A DNA stretch of 64,000 nucleotides. Origin: Ochlerotatus camptorhynchus (taxonomy: Eukaryota > Arthropoda > Insecta > Diptera > Culicidae). Shown here in pieces: positions 43,869 through 55,442 of this stretch. The position numbers were made by a program, and so were the translations under genes. A model generated the notes under the pieces. That model saw nothing but the letters and a program-made list of their open reading frames with translations. It was not told the DNA's origin and did no database searches. The first letter of the stretch is position 1; the number at the start of each line of letters is the position of its first letter. Where the stretch lies: contig NW_027040943.1 in assembly GCF_037179485.1 (NCBI RefSeq), positions 868,001 through 932,000 of the forward strand, written 5' to 3'.

Positions 43869-44660
43869 AGCTGGTCCGGTCTAGCCTTACGAGCCGAAAA
43901 TCGGGGAGATGAACATTTATCTCCGGCTTCAGGAATATTTCGGTGATGACGGCGCTCGTTTAGTGGAAGTGGTGGCGATCGGATTGGTTCCTCGTGGAAG
44001 CCTGTTGTCGGATCTGGATGAAGGCCGCTCGCTTGGGACATCTCCTATCGCTGCCCAGGTGGTTGGAATCACAGTTCACGCACTTAGGTTCAGTTTCTTC
44101 TTCCTTCTTGCAGGCGGTAGTATTGTGAGCCCCAGAACATTTGCAACAACGAGCCTTCATGTGACAATTCTTCGTACTGTGCCCAAATGCCAGACAATCA
44201 GTGCACTGTGTCACGTCACGGTGCCGAGGGCGATACTGCTCCCACTGAATCACGATGTTGAACAGCGCGTGAATCTGACGCAGAGCAGCCCTTATTGAAG
44301 TGCACCAGGTACAACTGGTCCCGGAATGTACTGGTTTCATCACGTCTCGCAATGGGAAAAATGTTGATTGGTTGCAGATGAAGGCGCTCTAATTCCGCTT
44401 TAATCTCCACAGCAGGGAGATTTGGAAGGCCACGGATCACTTTTTTCAGTGGTTGCTTCCAGGGACGTCGTGAGTGTAGAACTCAAACCGGTTCAGCTGA
44501 AGAAATGTGCCAACAGCCAGCGTCGAGCACATGATTTCCCGTGCTGCACAGCTTGAACAGCGGATGGATTGGATTTTTAGTCAGCTCATTCCTGAGAAAC
44601 GCGAGCTCCTTCGTCAAGGTGAACAGTGGGGGCACTTTTTCACCAAACGACCGACTTAAA
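43869..44660 (-). pseudogene. Jockey-clade LINE copy 2: ORF1 nucleocapsid and start of endonuclease
   Basis: Minus-strand ORF1 with three CCHC-type knuckles: CTDCLAFGHSTKNC, CCKCSGAHNTTAC and CVNCDSNHLGSDRRC (44352-43960). Upstream LPAVEIKAELERLHLQPINI and IARRDETSTFRDQLYLVHFN (44440-44290) are the preceding RNA-binding fold. An overlapping frame (AVITEIFLKPEINVHLPDF) is endonuclease sequence leading into VRLDRTSS at the insertion point. It is the 5' portion of the element continued at 37735-40293. Confidence 0.82.
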
Positions 44661-47000
44661 ACACTGAACCACTCGAGAGAGCGAGCGAAAAGAACACGAG
44701 GGGGGAAAATCCACCGAACACGATAAACCTTTTGCGTATCTAGCCGTATCTATGAATAAAGGAATACTTAGCTCAGATAGATCTCAAAACAATACGGATG
44801 CACACTATTCACCGGAGAAAGCTGATAAATTCATCTGCTGTCGGCAACTGATAGAGGAGGAATGCTTCAATACTTTTTATCTTGCATTAGTTTCCACTGT
44901 CTCTTATCGGTTTTGAGCTATGCCCAAAAAACTAAAAGCTCGGAAAATTTTGCATCTACTTCTCTAATTTTCCTGAAATTCACATAGAGCTTTGATCTAA
45001 TTTTGGACCTACTTAGCATAACTCGCACTTTACCCTTATTTTTCGAGCGGATTCTTTAAAAAAAGTGAATGTTTCCACTACAGGTGACTTTTAAATGTGT
45101 TTATCTTTTCTAGGACTGGAAAGCACCTCAGAGCGTTTGCAAAGCAACTTTGTGCATGCATCGCACAATGCTCGACAAAGAGAGTGTGTTTCTCCCATTT
45201 GCTTCGCACTCGTTTTTCCAACTAATCATCGAGAAAGTGATCCACACAAAGAGCGGAACACTCCGTGTGACGCAGGGAGCAAATCACATAAGTTAAGCTT
45301 TCTTTATTAGGGAGGCTTTCAGTCTGGGGCTAGTTCGCCGCCAAACAGCAAAAAATATACAACAAGCAGCTTACGTTGCAGCATTTGCTTACCAGGATTG
45401 CATATATGAGATGAAGAAGTGCATAACGAAGAAGAATGTTGTCCTATTGCAGTAGACGGGTCTATTTTCCAAATACATCCACAACATTCAATTTAGATGC
45501 CCTAGAGATTCAAGTGATGAAAGATATTCAAAAATCCATCAAGTTACTGCAGAGAAAGCATGCAAACTTAAAGTTTCTCCTTTTTTACCAACGTGGGTTT
45601 TTATGTCTTAAATTGCTCTACAATTAAGTAACATTTAAAACCTTGGCATACGTTTTAAAAATAATTGCTGCTCATCAATATTTTGCAACAATTTATTGCT
45701 TGGTTCAAAGAATAACAAAACATTCTAATCATAAAAATACAAGGAAAATCTCAGTTTAAATCCTAAATTTTACAAAAGTATTCAGTCATTTACGCAACAT
45801 TTTCAATTTTATCGAGGTTTTTATGCAGCGAGTTGATAATGCTTAAAAAACAATTCCTGAAATTCATAAAAAATAACATCGCAAATCACCCATTCCAAAA
45901 ACATTCTTCCTTGGATGGAGTTCTATCCATTAAGTGATTCTGATTATTTATGAGCAAAAATGCTTCAAAACAGATTATGATTCCGAAAGCATTTGGTGGT
46001 ATTAAAAACTTTTCCCCTCCCTCATCCCCTCACTCCGTTGTGAATGTGTGTTGTTTGTGCTGTTGCTGTGTATCCACTCTGGCAAACCGGGAAATCACAG
46101 CTGCCACCACCGTCGGCCGAACGCGCACACCGGATCATTTTTTAATTAATTCCGAGACTTGAAACTAGCTGACGAACGGGAGTTCAGTAGTAGATCCTTC
46201 CCACAGAAAAATTCATTAGCAATTCATTGTAAACTTTTCATCGATTCTCAACTGCTGCTGCTGCTGCCTGCTTGTGTTTGGAGAATCCTCGAGTCCGGAG
46301 AAATGGTTCAAAAGCGTTTCCCCATTATCCCTTGGAGTGGTAGCGCATGCTTTCGTTGGGAAAAATACATTACAGTTAGTGATGTGGTTGCGAGATGATA
46401 AGCGGAGAGTGGGGGAAGACAAGATACAGAAATAAATAATTCATAAATGTGCTGTTTAAAATCTCCGGTGAGGAATTTCCAGCGCTGCTCCAGCAGCAGT
46501 GACTTGGTTTGGCTTTTGGTGGAGAGGTAGGGTGTTTATGGCATAATGTGTTCGCTGGGGAATTTTGCTCCTAAGTTATTTTGTAACAAAAATACAAACG
46601 GATGAAACATGCTTTCGGAATCATAATTAGCAAACCGACGGTTTAGTGAACTGCGAGAGTGCATTTGCGTTTTGTGAAACATGTGTTGTTAATTTTTTAA
46701 TGTGAACGAAAATATGTTGGATAATGTTTTTACATTTGTAGCTTATCATGAGGATACGATTCCGCCAACCGTGCTGTATCCACATTAATGCAGGGATTTA
46801 TTGTACAGTACTGGCAAACAACAAATTCTCATGTTGTTTTTTGTTTATTTGATCCTAGAAACTTTGTTAATGCATTGTTTGAAATCTTCTTTTGATCTGT
46901 TAAATAAAAAAAAACATGTTTTAGCATGATTGGTTATTACTTTATGGGTAAAGTTAACGATCTACGTAATTGGAGATGCTTAACGTCATATCAGACTTAA
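44661..47000. other. about 2.3 kb without recognised genes
   Basis: Short ORFs only. At 45300-45341 the minus strand reads GGCGGCGAACTAGCCCCAGA then CTGAAAGCCTCCCTAATAAAG, a second copy of the LINE-tail hairpin seen at 9199-9254; no clear duplication was found here. Confidence 0.5.
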
Positions 47001-47289
47001 GTGGTCATCGTATAAAGATGAGGAGATGAAAGTACATAGAAAGTAGAAAGCGAGCAAAGAACAAAGTTGAAGAAGTTACGAATCGGGTCAAGCATCCCTG
47101 GTCCTTCGAAACTGGATGTTAGACTGGCGTGCTGCTGCCAGGTAAGAAAAGCGTTTTGCGTGGCTTTGACAACGCGAAACCACATGATTTTATTCCGTCG
47201 TCGCAAAGCCCTAGTGTGTGTTGATATTCCTCGTCGCGACCGTGAAGTATTCCTTCCGAGTAACCGGAAAACCTTTGCGTGTTACCTCG

Positions 47290-47600
47290 CACCCCACCTC
47301 CGGAAAATATGAAGGTGTTTTTCAAGAAGCATGGCCAAGTAAAGGTGAAGGTCACACACGGATCTTAAATTCCCTGACTGCAGCAGAAACTGCGAACAAG
47401 AGGTTACCGCTTCCCTTATTGCGGGTTTACGCCAAGAACCTGCAAGTGATTGGTCAAGAATACAACGAGATTCACGATGCCATCGCAACCTCCGGGAAGA
47501 GGAAAACGTCGATGGTCAGGAGGAAAAGTTCACCGAATTCGAAGCCCTCTACAATGAAACCTTGGTCAGTTGCATGAACACATTTCGGTTGCAGGCCATC
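47290..47600 (+). pseudogene. Bel-Pao-like gag N-terminal fragment
   Basis: Frameshifted plus-strand blocks KVFFKKHGQVKVKV, LPLLRVYAKNLQVIGQEYNEIHDAI, then in another frame EEKFTEFEALYNETLVSC. A coiled coil of this kind precedes the gag fold in Bel-Pao elements. A ~75-bp segment directly after it (47600-47675) recurs at 53265-53330 in front of the Bel-Pao gag relic there, supporting common origin. Confidence 0.5.
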
Positions 47601-48099
47601 GGGCCGATAGGACGCGCGTGCTGGGTGTTTCTCATCCAGAGCATATTCTGGGTTTCCACAATGGCAAATCCTGCCAGTACAATATTTTTTAAATTGAGCA
47701 GCCTGGATATTCCTTAGGATGAGAAGCACCCAACACGTAAACCGCTGTAAAAAATCTCAAAGTGTACGTAAAAAAAACAAATCTTATCAAACACAAGAAA
47801 GCTACAGCATTTGTGCGGTGGAAGTCATTTTAATTCTTCGCGATTGTGCTTAAAATGTAGTTCTAGACATTACGAACATAGATTAATTGCGAGCTGTTTG
47901 ATTTGCTGATATTCGTTGGTGCATACGATTGTTGGTTCGCAGATGTTGGCCAACTATTTGTGAATCTATAATAAGAGTTGTGATCTGCATTGGTAGATAC
48001 TTTGCTTATGATATTTGTTTTTCTTAATGTGGAGTTAAGCATTCATGAAGGAAAATTAACATGACACCGATAGCGGGTAGGCACCGTGCGCTGGGATGG

Positions 48100-48486
48100 C
48101 CACTGAAATAAATTTCAGTTATTACGATGTGGGACGCTCGCAGGAAAAATCGATAGTGAGCTGGGACAGCCACGGATTCTGTCGTTTCGGAGTGAGACGC
48201 CCGCAGGAGAATCAAAAGTGAGCCGGGATGGCTACGGATTCTGTGATAGTGGAGCGAGATGTCTGCAGGAGAATCAAAAGTGAACCGGGACGGCCACGGA
48301 TTCTGTCATTGCGGGGTGAGACGCCCGCAGGAGAATCAAATGTGAGCCGGGACAGCCACGGTTTCTGTCGTTGCGGAGTGAGACGCCCGCAAGAGAATCA
48401 ATAGTGAGCTGGGACAGCCACGGATTCTGTCGTTGCGGAGTGAGACGCCCGCAGGATCATTAATAGTAAGCTGAGACGGCCACTGA
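48100..48486. repeat. 62-bp tandem repeat, about six units
   Basis: The phrase GTGAGCYGGGACRGCCACGG starts at 48156, 48218, 48280, 48342, 48404 and 48466, exactly 62 bp apart. Each unit also contains TTCTGTCGTTGCGG and GACGCCCGCAGGA. The period is not a multiple of three, so no repeat protein is implied. Confidence 0.93.
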
Positions 48487-50839
48487 GTAAGAATAACGCC
48501 GCTGTAGAGTTTTCAGTAATTAGTATGATTTCATTGTGTTTCTTTTTCTAATGTCATCAAGTATCATCTAAGAGATCAGTTCCAGCGTGAATGACGCACT
48601 CTTTGATCGAACGCAGAGCATAAGGGTACTGAGATGCTAGTTCTATCTTATTGGCAGATTAGTAGTCTGGAAGAACTGAACCTGCTGTAAAGGTCGATAA
48701 GAGTAGGAACTCGATGAGGATGCTGATCAGGACGACGGAAATATCAGTGAGAATATCGCGATACTGTGAGTCGAGGAAGGCAAGGACACGGGTGATCAGC
48801 GAGAGTGGTATGAGCCGATTCCATGCATAAAACAGGTTGCTGATTGGACGATGTTTGGTAGCTTTATGCTGGTTGATATGACCACTAGAGCTTCCGTTTG
48901 TTACCTCATCATTGTGGATAACGTCTATCTCCAGAACAATTTCAGGCTATCAATACCAATTGTTGATCTAGCCAAACATCAGTATGAGATTTGTAACGTT
49001 GTTTCTAGGTTGACTCGGTCAGTTCAGATTGTACGATGACCAGGATTTCCACCAGTGCTTAACTTCTGATGTGAGTGTTTCTATAGGTGGTCAGGAAAAA
49101 GTTAAGTGGTTACCGTACCATGCAAAAAAAAAATCAACAATTTTCGTTCTCATTGTCATTTTGACAAGAAAAAAAAAATAGGCATGTGAATATATTCATC
49201 AATGATATATTTACGACTGTCATGGAAATGGTTGATAGAAATTGATATCTCATTTTACTAAAATTCAATAAAAAAATTAAATAAATGATATTGATCTCTA
49301 GCTCAACTCGCGTGATTCGTGCAGAATCTGAGCTTGCTTCAAGATCCCAGCAGTAATTCTTTCTCGATGGAGTTCGCAATGTTAACATAACTGGTGACAT
49401 GGTTGAACTAGGCACCTGATGGTACATACCTAGCGCACAGTCCACATCCCATCGATTCTGCTTTTGATTTTATTCACATCTACATGTGAGACATGGCAAA
49501 CATGGGGTATTTCACTCATAAAATGACAATCGCTAAGGCATTTAGTCTAAAGTAAAGAGCTACAGAGGCTTCGAACACGTGAAAGGTTCAGTATTGCGAG
49601 GGCAAGAGCAAAGATATTTCATTAACAAGATATCCCACAAATCAATTCCTCGAACAAGGCAATGGATACACCACCCTTATGTGATCGCAGTGCCATCTCG
49701 TGAGTGCACATTGAAACTGTTGGGAGTCCCCCGTCAACTTTACCACCAGGGCTCAATAAATGACAGGTGTCAGTATGACATATGCCAACGTGGACGTTGA
49801 TGATCAGTCGAGGGAAGATGATGATCGATGTCATCATCATTATATTGCGATAGCAAGATTCTCACTTCGTTATGATTGCATCCATTTTCAATCATTACCA
49901 CGTTATACGCATCAGAAAACCTTGAGAAAACAATAATAAATGCAGATACGTCCCTTCGAAAAAGTAATCGAGAATTGATGATTTATGAAGCTGTTGCTCA
50001 ACATAATAGAAGTTGCATAGAAGTATACATGGAAAAAACGCAACGTATCGAAATCATTGCTAAACAAACGTAATAAAATATGCCGTCTTCTTTGGCCAAC
50101 GCTGCACGCTATTGGCTATTCAAAAATTACGTTGGAATAATGATTAATTTTCTATTTTATAAAGAAGGTATTTTTGGCGCTGTTATCTGTCTCTATAAAT
50201 TCCAAAGAGTGAAGGGGGTCTGGCAAGAGTGTTCTACTCGCTTATATTTAATAATTCTACACTGAACAGAAACACCTTAGTTTGTTTGTAACTTTTGATG
50301 TTGATTTGAGTGTAAACGTCTTTTAAAGAGGTAAGATATGGATATGACAGCATTACCGAAGGGGTGTGACTTAGAAATGAATGCAACTATATAACATTAT
50401 ATCAACTTGGGTTAAAAAAGGGTAATCCTACGAGTATTGTGTACCATCTTTAAATGTTCTCCTTAAGTATGACGATAAGGTGATCAACAATGTTCGAAAA
50501 AATAAACATTAAACAATGATCGTAGAGTTTATTATAATTAGTAATACATATCATACACGGAAATCATTGCGTGGGTATCGATCATTTTATGATGCAGCTT
50601 TCGTTGAATAATGTTTTAGTTGAAATAGTGGGAATCACTTATCATCAAGTTCATGTGAAGTAAGCTTAATTGGAAAGGATGGTCAAGAAAGCTGTTCCAG
50701 TCTTATGCTTTTCTGCTCGTCATCCCAGATTAAAATCAAAATATGCCTTAATTTATAATTTATTTAATATCTCATATGCTGCACAACTTATCTATATGCC
50801 ACATCACCAAATCATTTAACCTAACTCTTTTGACAGATA
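48487..50839. other. about 2.3 kb without recognised genes
   Basis: Only short ORFs. The 65-codon ORF at 49876-50073 (SLRKSNRELMIYEAVAQHN, MEKTQRIEIIAKQT) looks like a charged C-terminal helix of the kind found in transposon-borne DNA-binding proteins, but this is speculative. Confidence 0.45.
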
Positions 50840-52135
50840 AAGGGTGTCCACGATGAAATTGCCACACACAAAATTGATTCGCAAAATTCGAGTTTTCATC
50901 CGATTGCCATCAAATTTTCAGGGATTGAGAAATAACTATTAAACTTCATTTTACCATTTTACTCGTATTTTATTTACAGTCCATACGCAAATGCCCGCAC
51001 CTTGGCCTTAACCCCGGCCATAAGATTCTGCACAACCTGTGAATCAACCGTTTTTTGCATGTAAACCCATACTTTCTTCAGTTCCTCGACTGTCTTCACT
51101 ACCTTAGGTCGTTTAAGAAGGTGCTGCTTCATAATCGCCCAGTACTTCTCGATGGGGCGGAGCTCCGGAGTGTTGGGAGGGTTGAACATTTTCGGCACGA
51201 AATTGACCTTATTGTCCGCATACCACTTCAGCACGTCCTTGGAGTAGTGGCATGAGGCCAAATCCGGCCAGAAGATTGTTGGGACGTTGTGGGCCTTCAG
51301 GAGAGGAAGCAGCCGCTTCTGAAGGCACTCTTTTATGTACACCTGTCCGTTCATCGTGTCCTGGGTCACGAAAGGTGCACTCCGCTTCCCGCACGTGCAG
51401 ATGGCTTGCCAAACCAGGAATTTCTTCGCAAATTTGGACATCTTCTGAGTGCGGACATGCTCCGGAACGCTGAACTTATCCTTGGCCGTGAAAAACAGGT
51501 TGCCAGGGATCTGTTTGAAGTCGGCCTTCACATATGTTTCGTCGTCCATGATGCAGCATTCAACTTTCGTCAGCATGTTGAGGTAGAACTTCCTGGCACG
51601 GGTTTTGACGGACTTGTTCTGCTTCTCGTCGCGATTAGGGGCCTTTTGTACCTTGAACGTTCGAAGCCCAGCCTTAGTTTTGGCCTTCTGGACAAAACTT
51701 CGGCTTAGGTGCAGCTTCTTAGCCACATCCCTAACGGAGGCGTTCGGATTTCGGTTGAAGGCCCCAACTACGCGGTTGTGATTTGTGGTGTTGTACGAAA
51801 TACTTTTTCCTTCACTTCTGGGCTTCCGATCGGTGGTCAACCGTTCCTCGAACCGCTTAATCACTCGCGACACCGTGGAATTCGCGATTCCCAACGTTTT
51901 AGTGATGGAACGATGCGAGAGATCCTTGTTCTCGTGATGAATGCGCAAGATTTTATCACGCACGAGCTGTTCTTTCGACTCCATTTCCGCGAGTTTTGAT
52001 CACAGGACTTTAAAACTTGCAGGATGTAAATAATGCACTATGAACTAAATCCACCCAAATTTTCATTAAATTCTACCCAACGGTTAAAAAGTTAGAGCAA
52101 TTTCATAGTGTGGCAATTTCATCGTGGACACCCTT
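50840..52135 (-). mobile_element. ITmD37E-type transposon, copy 2, intact
   Basis: Perfect 28-bp TIRs at 50840-50867 and 52108-52135, beginning AAGGGTGTCCACGATGAAAT, with TA at 50838-50839 and 52136-52137. A single uninterrupted transposase lies inside on the minus strand. Its termini differ from those of copy 1 but resemble the decayed ends of copy 3 (57494-58547). Confidence 0.95.
50974..51984 (-). CDS. DD37E transposase (ITmD37E family), intact
   Basis: A 336-residue transposase with the same plan as the one at 178-1194 but clearly diverged. A helix-turn-helix lies at about residues 8-46, a basic linker (TDRKPRSEGK) at about 51-60, and a second helix-turn-helix at about 72-105. The triad is D148 (MDDETYVKAD), D241 (WPDLASCHYS) and E279 (PELRPIEKYW), with 37 residues between the last two. 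The start at 51984 gives MESKEQLVRDKIL just ahead of the first helix. It ends 107 bp inside the left TIR. No stop or frameshift is present, so an active enzyme is plausible. Confidence 0.94.
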   Translation of the reverse strand: MESKEQLVRDKILRIHHENKDLSHRSITKTLGIANSTVSRVIKRFEERLTTDRKPRSEGKSISYNTTNHNRVVGAFNRNPNASVRDVAKKLHLSRSFVQKAKTKAGLRTFKVQKAPNRDEKQNKSVKTRARKFYLNMLTKVECCIMDDETYVKADFKQIPGNLFFTAKDKFSVPEHVRTQKMSKFAKKFLVWQAICTCGKRSAPFVTQDTMNGQVYIKECLQKRLLPLLKAHNVPTIFWPDLASCHYSKDVLKWYADNKVNFVPKMFNPPNTPELRPIEKYWAIMKQHLLKRPKVVKTVEELKKVWVYMQKTVDSQVVQNLMAGVKAKVRAFAYGL

Positions 52136-52220
52136 TAGTGCGATAAACAGATAGACTGATAGGACCATGCCCAATGATGTTAAATGAAGATACTAATAGA
52201 AAATAAGTGAAATTAATTCG

Positions 52221-52501
52221 ATGGATCCATATTCCATAAAGATGAAAGTGGTTGACATTCCATCAACGGTTACTACTGGCTATGTAATTCAGTACTTACT
52301 CAACCAGTGATCACCATTTTATGGAAACCCAGTCATTAGCAGGAAGAGTTTATAGACTCTTCTATAGAAGCCTACAAAAAATTTGAACCAAATTATGTTA
52401 GTTCTGTGGAAGGAATTCTTGTTAGTAATCAATGTGTTGTCCAAGGTGGACTTGCACTTCCACACGCAATAGTCCACAGGCATGATGATTATTCGTATTA
52501 A
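52221..52501 (+). pseudogene. relic of a SWIM/YqaJ-type transposon protein (N-terminal part)
   Basis: MDPYSIKMKV and VTTGYVIQYLLNQ (52221-52310), then after a frameshift EAYKKFEPNYVSSVEGIL (about 52361-52414), match in order the N-terminal exon of the ISL2EU-type accessory gene at 6921-7261 (DPYLLDF, VTTGHVVEYLLNY, EGYRKYEAGFVSSVNG). It is therefore a decayed member of the same protein family, probably from another copy. The SWIM and YqaJ domains are not found downstream. Confidence 0.72.
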
Positions 52502-53250
52502 CCACTTAAACAACTGTAATCCTTGTTAAAAACATTCATACACTTGGTCCTGCATTACACTTCGTTTATTGATTTAATGTGTTCCTCACATGATTTTTTG
52601 TAATGTGATCAACAAATGATATCTGTGTGTTGGACGCATACATAGTATGTGTACACATAAAACCCTTATGTGACCACACCAACTATACATTTGACATATC
52701 AATTTCATGTGTACTTCTGAGTTGATTCTATTTATGTGTGGTCGCATGAAAATCATGTGGAAATTTGTCAATTAAAAATGTGTGGAATTGTTTCAGTGTA
52801 GTATTCGCAAACACTATAGGCCCATCATGTACACAAAGGCTGCAGTATCTGTCAAGTCTGATGAGTGACGTCATCGTGATTTGGACTATAGAGCTAAATC
52901 ATGCCGAGTAACGCTACGCGAGTGTGACAGCTAGAGAAACGGAGGAAGACCGAGATTCATGACAAAAAAATGGGAATAAAGGTGAATATTTTTATCCCAG
53001 CTCTATCTAGATTTATCAATACCTTTGGACATAATCTTAACGATAACATGTATTGTACTAGAGTTCTTTTGCATTGAAAGACAAATCAAATCAAAAAGCA
53101 TCAACATATGAGATGCATTGCGAAGATGTGTTTTTTCCACGTTTTTTTATAAGATGAGAAGGGAGATGTGGGGTGTATGTTGGATGAACACATTCATCCC
53201 TTCTCGGCTGAGCAGTAGATAAACAAGGGAGCGGCACATTCGTCCTCTTT
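52502..53250. other. no recognisable gene
   Basis: AT-rich non-coding sequence up to the Bel-Pao relic. ATGTGTACAC/CATGTG phrases recur between 52640 and 52760 without a strict period. Confidence 0.45.
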
Positions 53251-54090
53251 CGGCTGCAGAACATCGGGCCAATAGGACGCGCGTGCTGGGTGTTTCTCAT
53301 CCAGGGCATATTCTGGGTTTCCACAACGATGATCGAGATGATTGAGATGGCGAACAGAGCAACCCTACCCGTGTCAGTGCCTTCGAGTTAACCTTTCATC
53401 ATTCACACCCAGTCTTACCGTACTCCTCTACCAACCTTCGACGGTCGTTATGAAGCATGGCCACGTTTCAAGGCCGTATTTCAGGACATGAGGCAGCGAC
53501 CAAACAATTCCGATGCTGTTAAGCTGTACCATTTGAAGAATTCACTTAAAGGAGAAGCTGCAGGTGTGATCGACTTGGAGACACTGCGAAACAACAATTA
53601 TGCACGAGGATGGGAGATCCGATAGAACTGGAAGAACGTTTTGGGAACCAGCGATTGATGATCGAGTCACACATCCTTGGCGTCCTGAATATGAAAAAGG
53701 TTTTCAAGAAATCATCGAAGGATCTGTGCAACCTGGTAGATGAGTGCACCAGTGTTGAACCGGAATGTCTCAGTTGTTAGTGGTGACACTACTGACACGT
53801 GCCTTGGACGACCAGATTTGTCAACTCTGGGAAGCTTCCATCAACTAGTCCGAGCTTCCAGAGTATGAGCAGATGATCGCATTCTTGAAGTAGCGGTGCA
53901 TGATTCTGGAACGATTTGAAAGCACTACTTCTACCACAGCCTCCAAGATACCGACCGCCAAGACTCTTCCATCGAAAGGTGGACCTTCTAAGTCGTCGCA
54001 TGCTGCAACAGCGACATCGGAATATGCGTGCGGCTTTTGTTCCGGCCAGCACCAGAATTTCAAATGCCCGACATTCCAAAGGATGACCGT

Positions 54091-54880
54091 TGATCATTAC
54101 CCAATGATTATAATGAAAACTTTAGTGTTGTAAATAGTGTGAAATGATTGACCTAAATATGCCGTCAACAGAATTGAAAATATATTTCAGAACCCTGCGA
54201 AGTCATAGAACATAAGTCCTAATGTTAATATGTAGTCTACGATTTGATTGATTGATTGACGAATAAATAAATAAATAAATATACCTAATCCTAATCTTAA
54301 GGCTAAAACTAAAGTTAGATCTTAAAACTAGTGATCTTAAACTAAACTACAACTAAATTTATATAAACATGAATTAACATTGTGAACCAGTCTAATGAAT
54401 ATGATCACCGATTCTCACGAGAGAGAATGATCTCATTCCAATGGTCAATCATGGCACTTGACCAAACGAAACGAATTGTACACACAATACGAGTAGTAGC
54501 AAAATAGATATCCAAGCGTGCACAACAAAAATCTATTGTCGTGTTATTTTCGAGATACTTCGATCTTTAACCATCCGTCGGTCGCAAAAAATTAAAGGGA
54601 AGTGTAATGTTAAATTACAAATTTATTGCGTGTGATCCGAAATCGATATTTATCGCATCAGTGTTAAGGAGTCGTGTGCCCGTGCGTGAATAACGTGAAA
54701 TTCACGATCAGCAACGTTAGTGGAAGGTGACTGAGTGGCTAATTCACATCTTCTACTGGGAAAGTGGAATAGCAGCAATACTTTCGGGTGCTAAAGTTCT
54801 GCTCTGTTTTCTGTGCGCCGTTCGAGGTACGAACGGGAAGAAATACATCCGAATCCCGGCAAATCCAGAGCCCACGGCTC
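54091..54880. other. interruption in the Bel-Pao relic
   Basis: About 790 bp of non-gag sequence separates the two gag knuckle blocks. It holds a TAAATAAATAAATAAAT run (about 54266-54281), as at CR1-like LINE 3' ends, followed by AT-rich sequence. I could not define its ends or a duplication. Confidence 0.45.
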
Positions 54881-55442
54881 AAACAACCGTAGACCAGCGT
54901 CAAGACAGGCTGAAAGCGACGAATCTGTGCTTCAATTGCCTGAGGAAGGGCCTACGTGTCCAAGCAATAAATCATGTGAAAAGTGTTCTAGAAAGCACCA
55001 CACTTCTAGTTCATTTCGAGCAACGGGAGAATCCTGAAGTAAGAACGAGTGAGCCGCCTAAGCCAGCCGAAGTAGATCCAGTATCAGCAGTGGCGGAGCA
55101 GTCTGTGCATGCGTCCTGCTCCAGCCTGTTTCGTTTGCCAAGCAAGCAGGTGTTCCTAATGACAGCAATGGTCATGCTTCGTTCTAAAAGTGGCTACACC
55201 CACCAGGTTCGAGCGTTGTTGGATTCTGTGGTGAAGAAATTCCCAGCTTATGTTGATGTAGTCAGCGTAGGAGGTGCGCGTTCCCAGATACGCCATCGAA
55301 CGGCGGTGAGAATGAAATCTAACTACAGCAACTTCACTGCCAATGTTGATTGTCTGTCACACCGAAGGTGGTTGGCACCATTCCGTCCCGAAATGTTAGA
55401 GTGGATTCCTGGCATATTCCTTCCGGTGTAATGTTGGCCGAT

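Noticed and set aside
44541..47000. Endogenous viral element or host coding exon
   Set aside because: Both strands were checked for polymerase, capsid or protease motifs; none was seen.
48100..48486. CRISPR-like array
   Set aside because: Units are contiguous 62-mers with no unique spacers, and the surroundings are eukaryotic.
53091..53324. 77-codon minus ORF (METQNMPWMRNTQHA...) as a gene
   Set aside because: Shadow of the repeated module and Bel-Pao leader read on the opposite strand.
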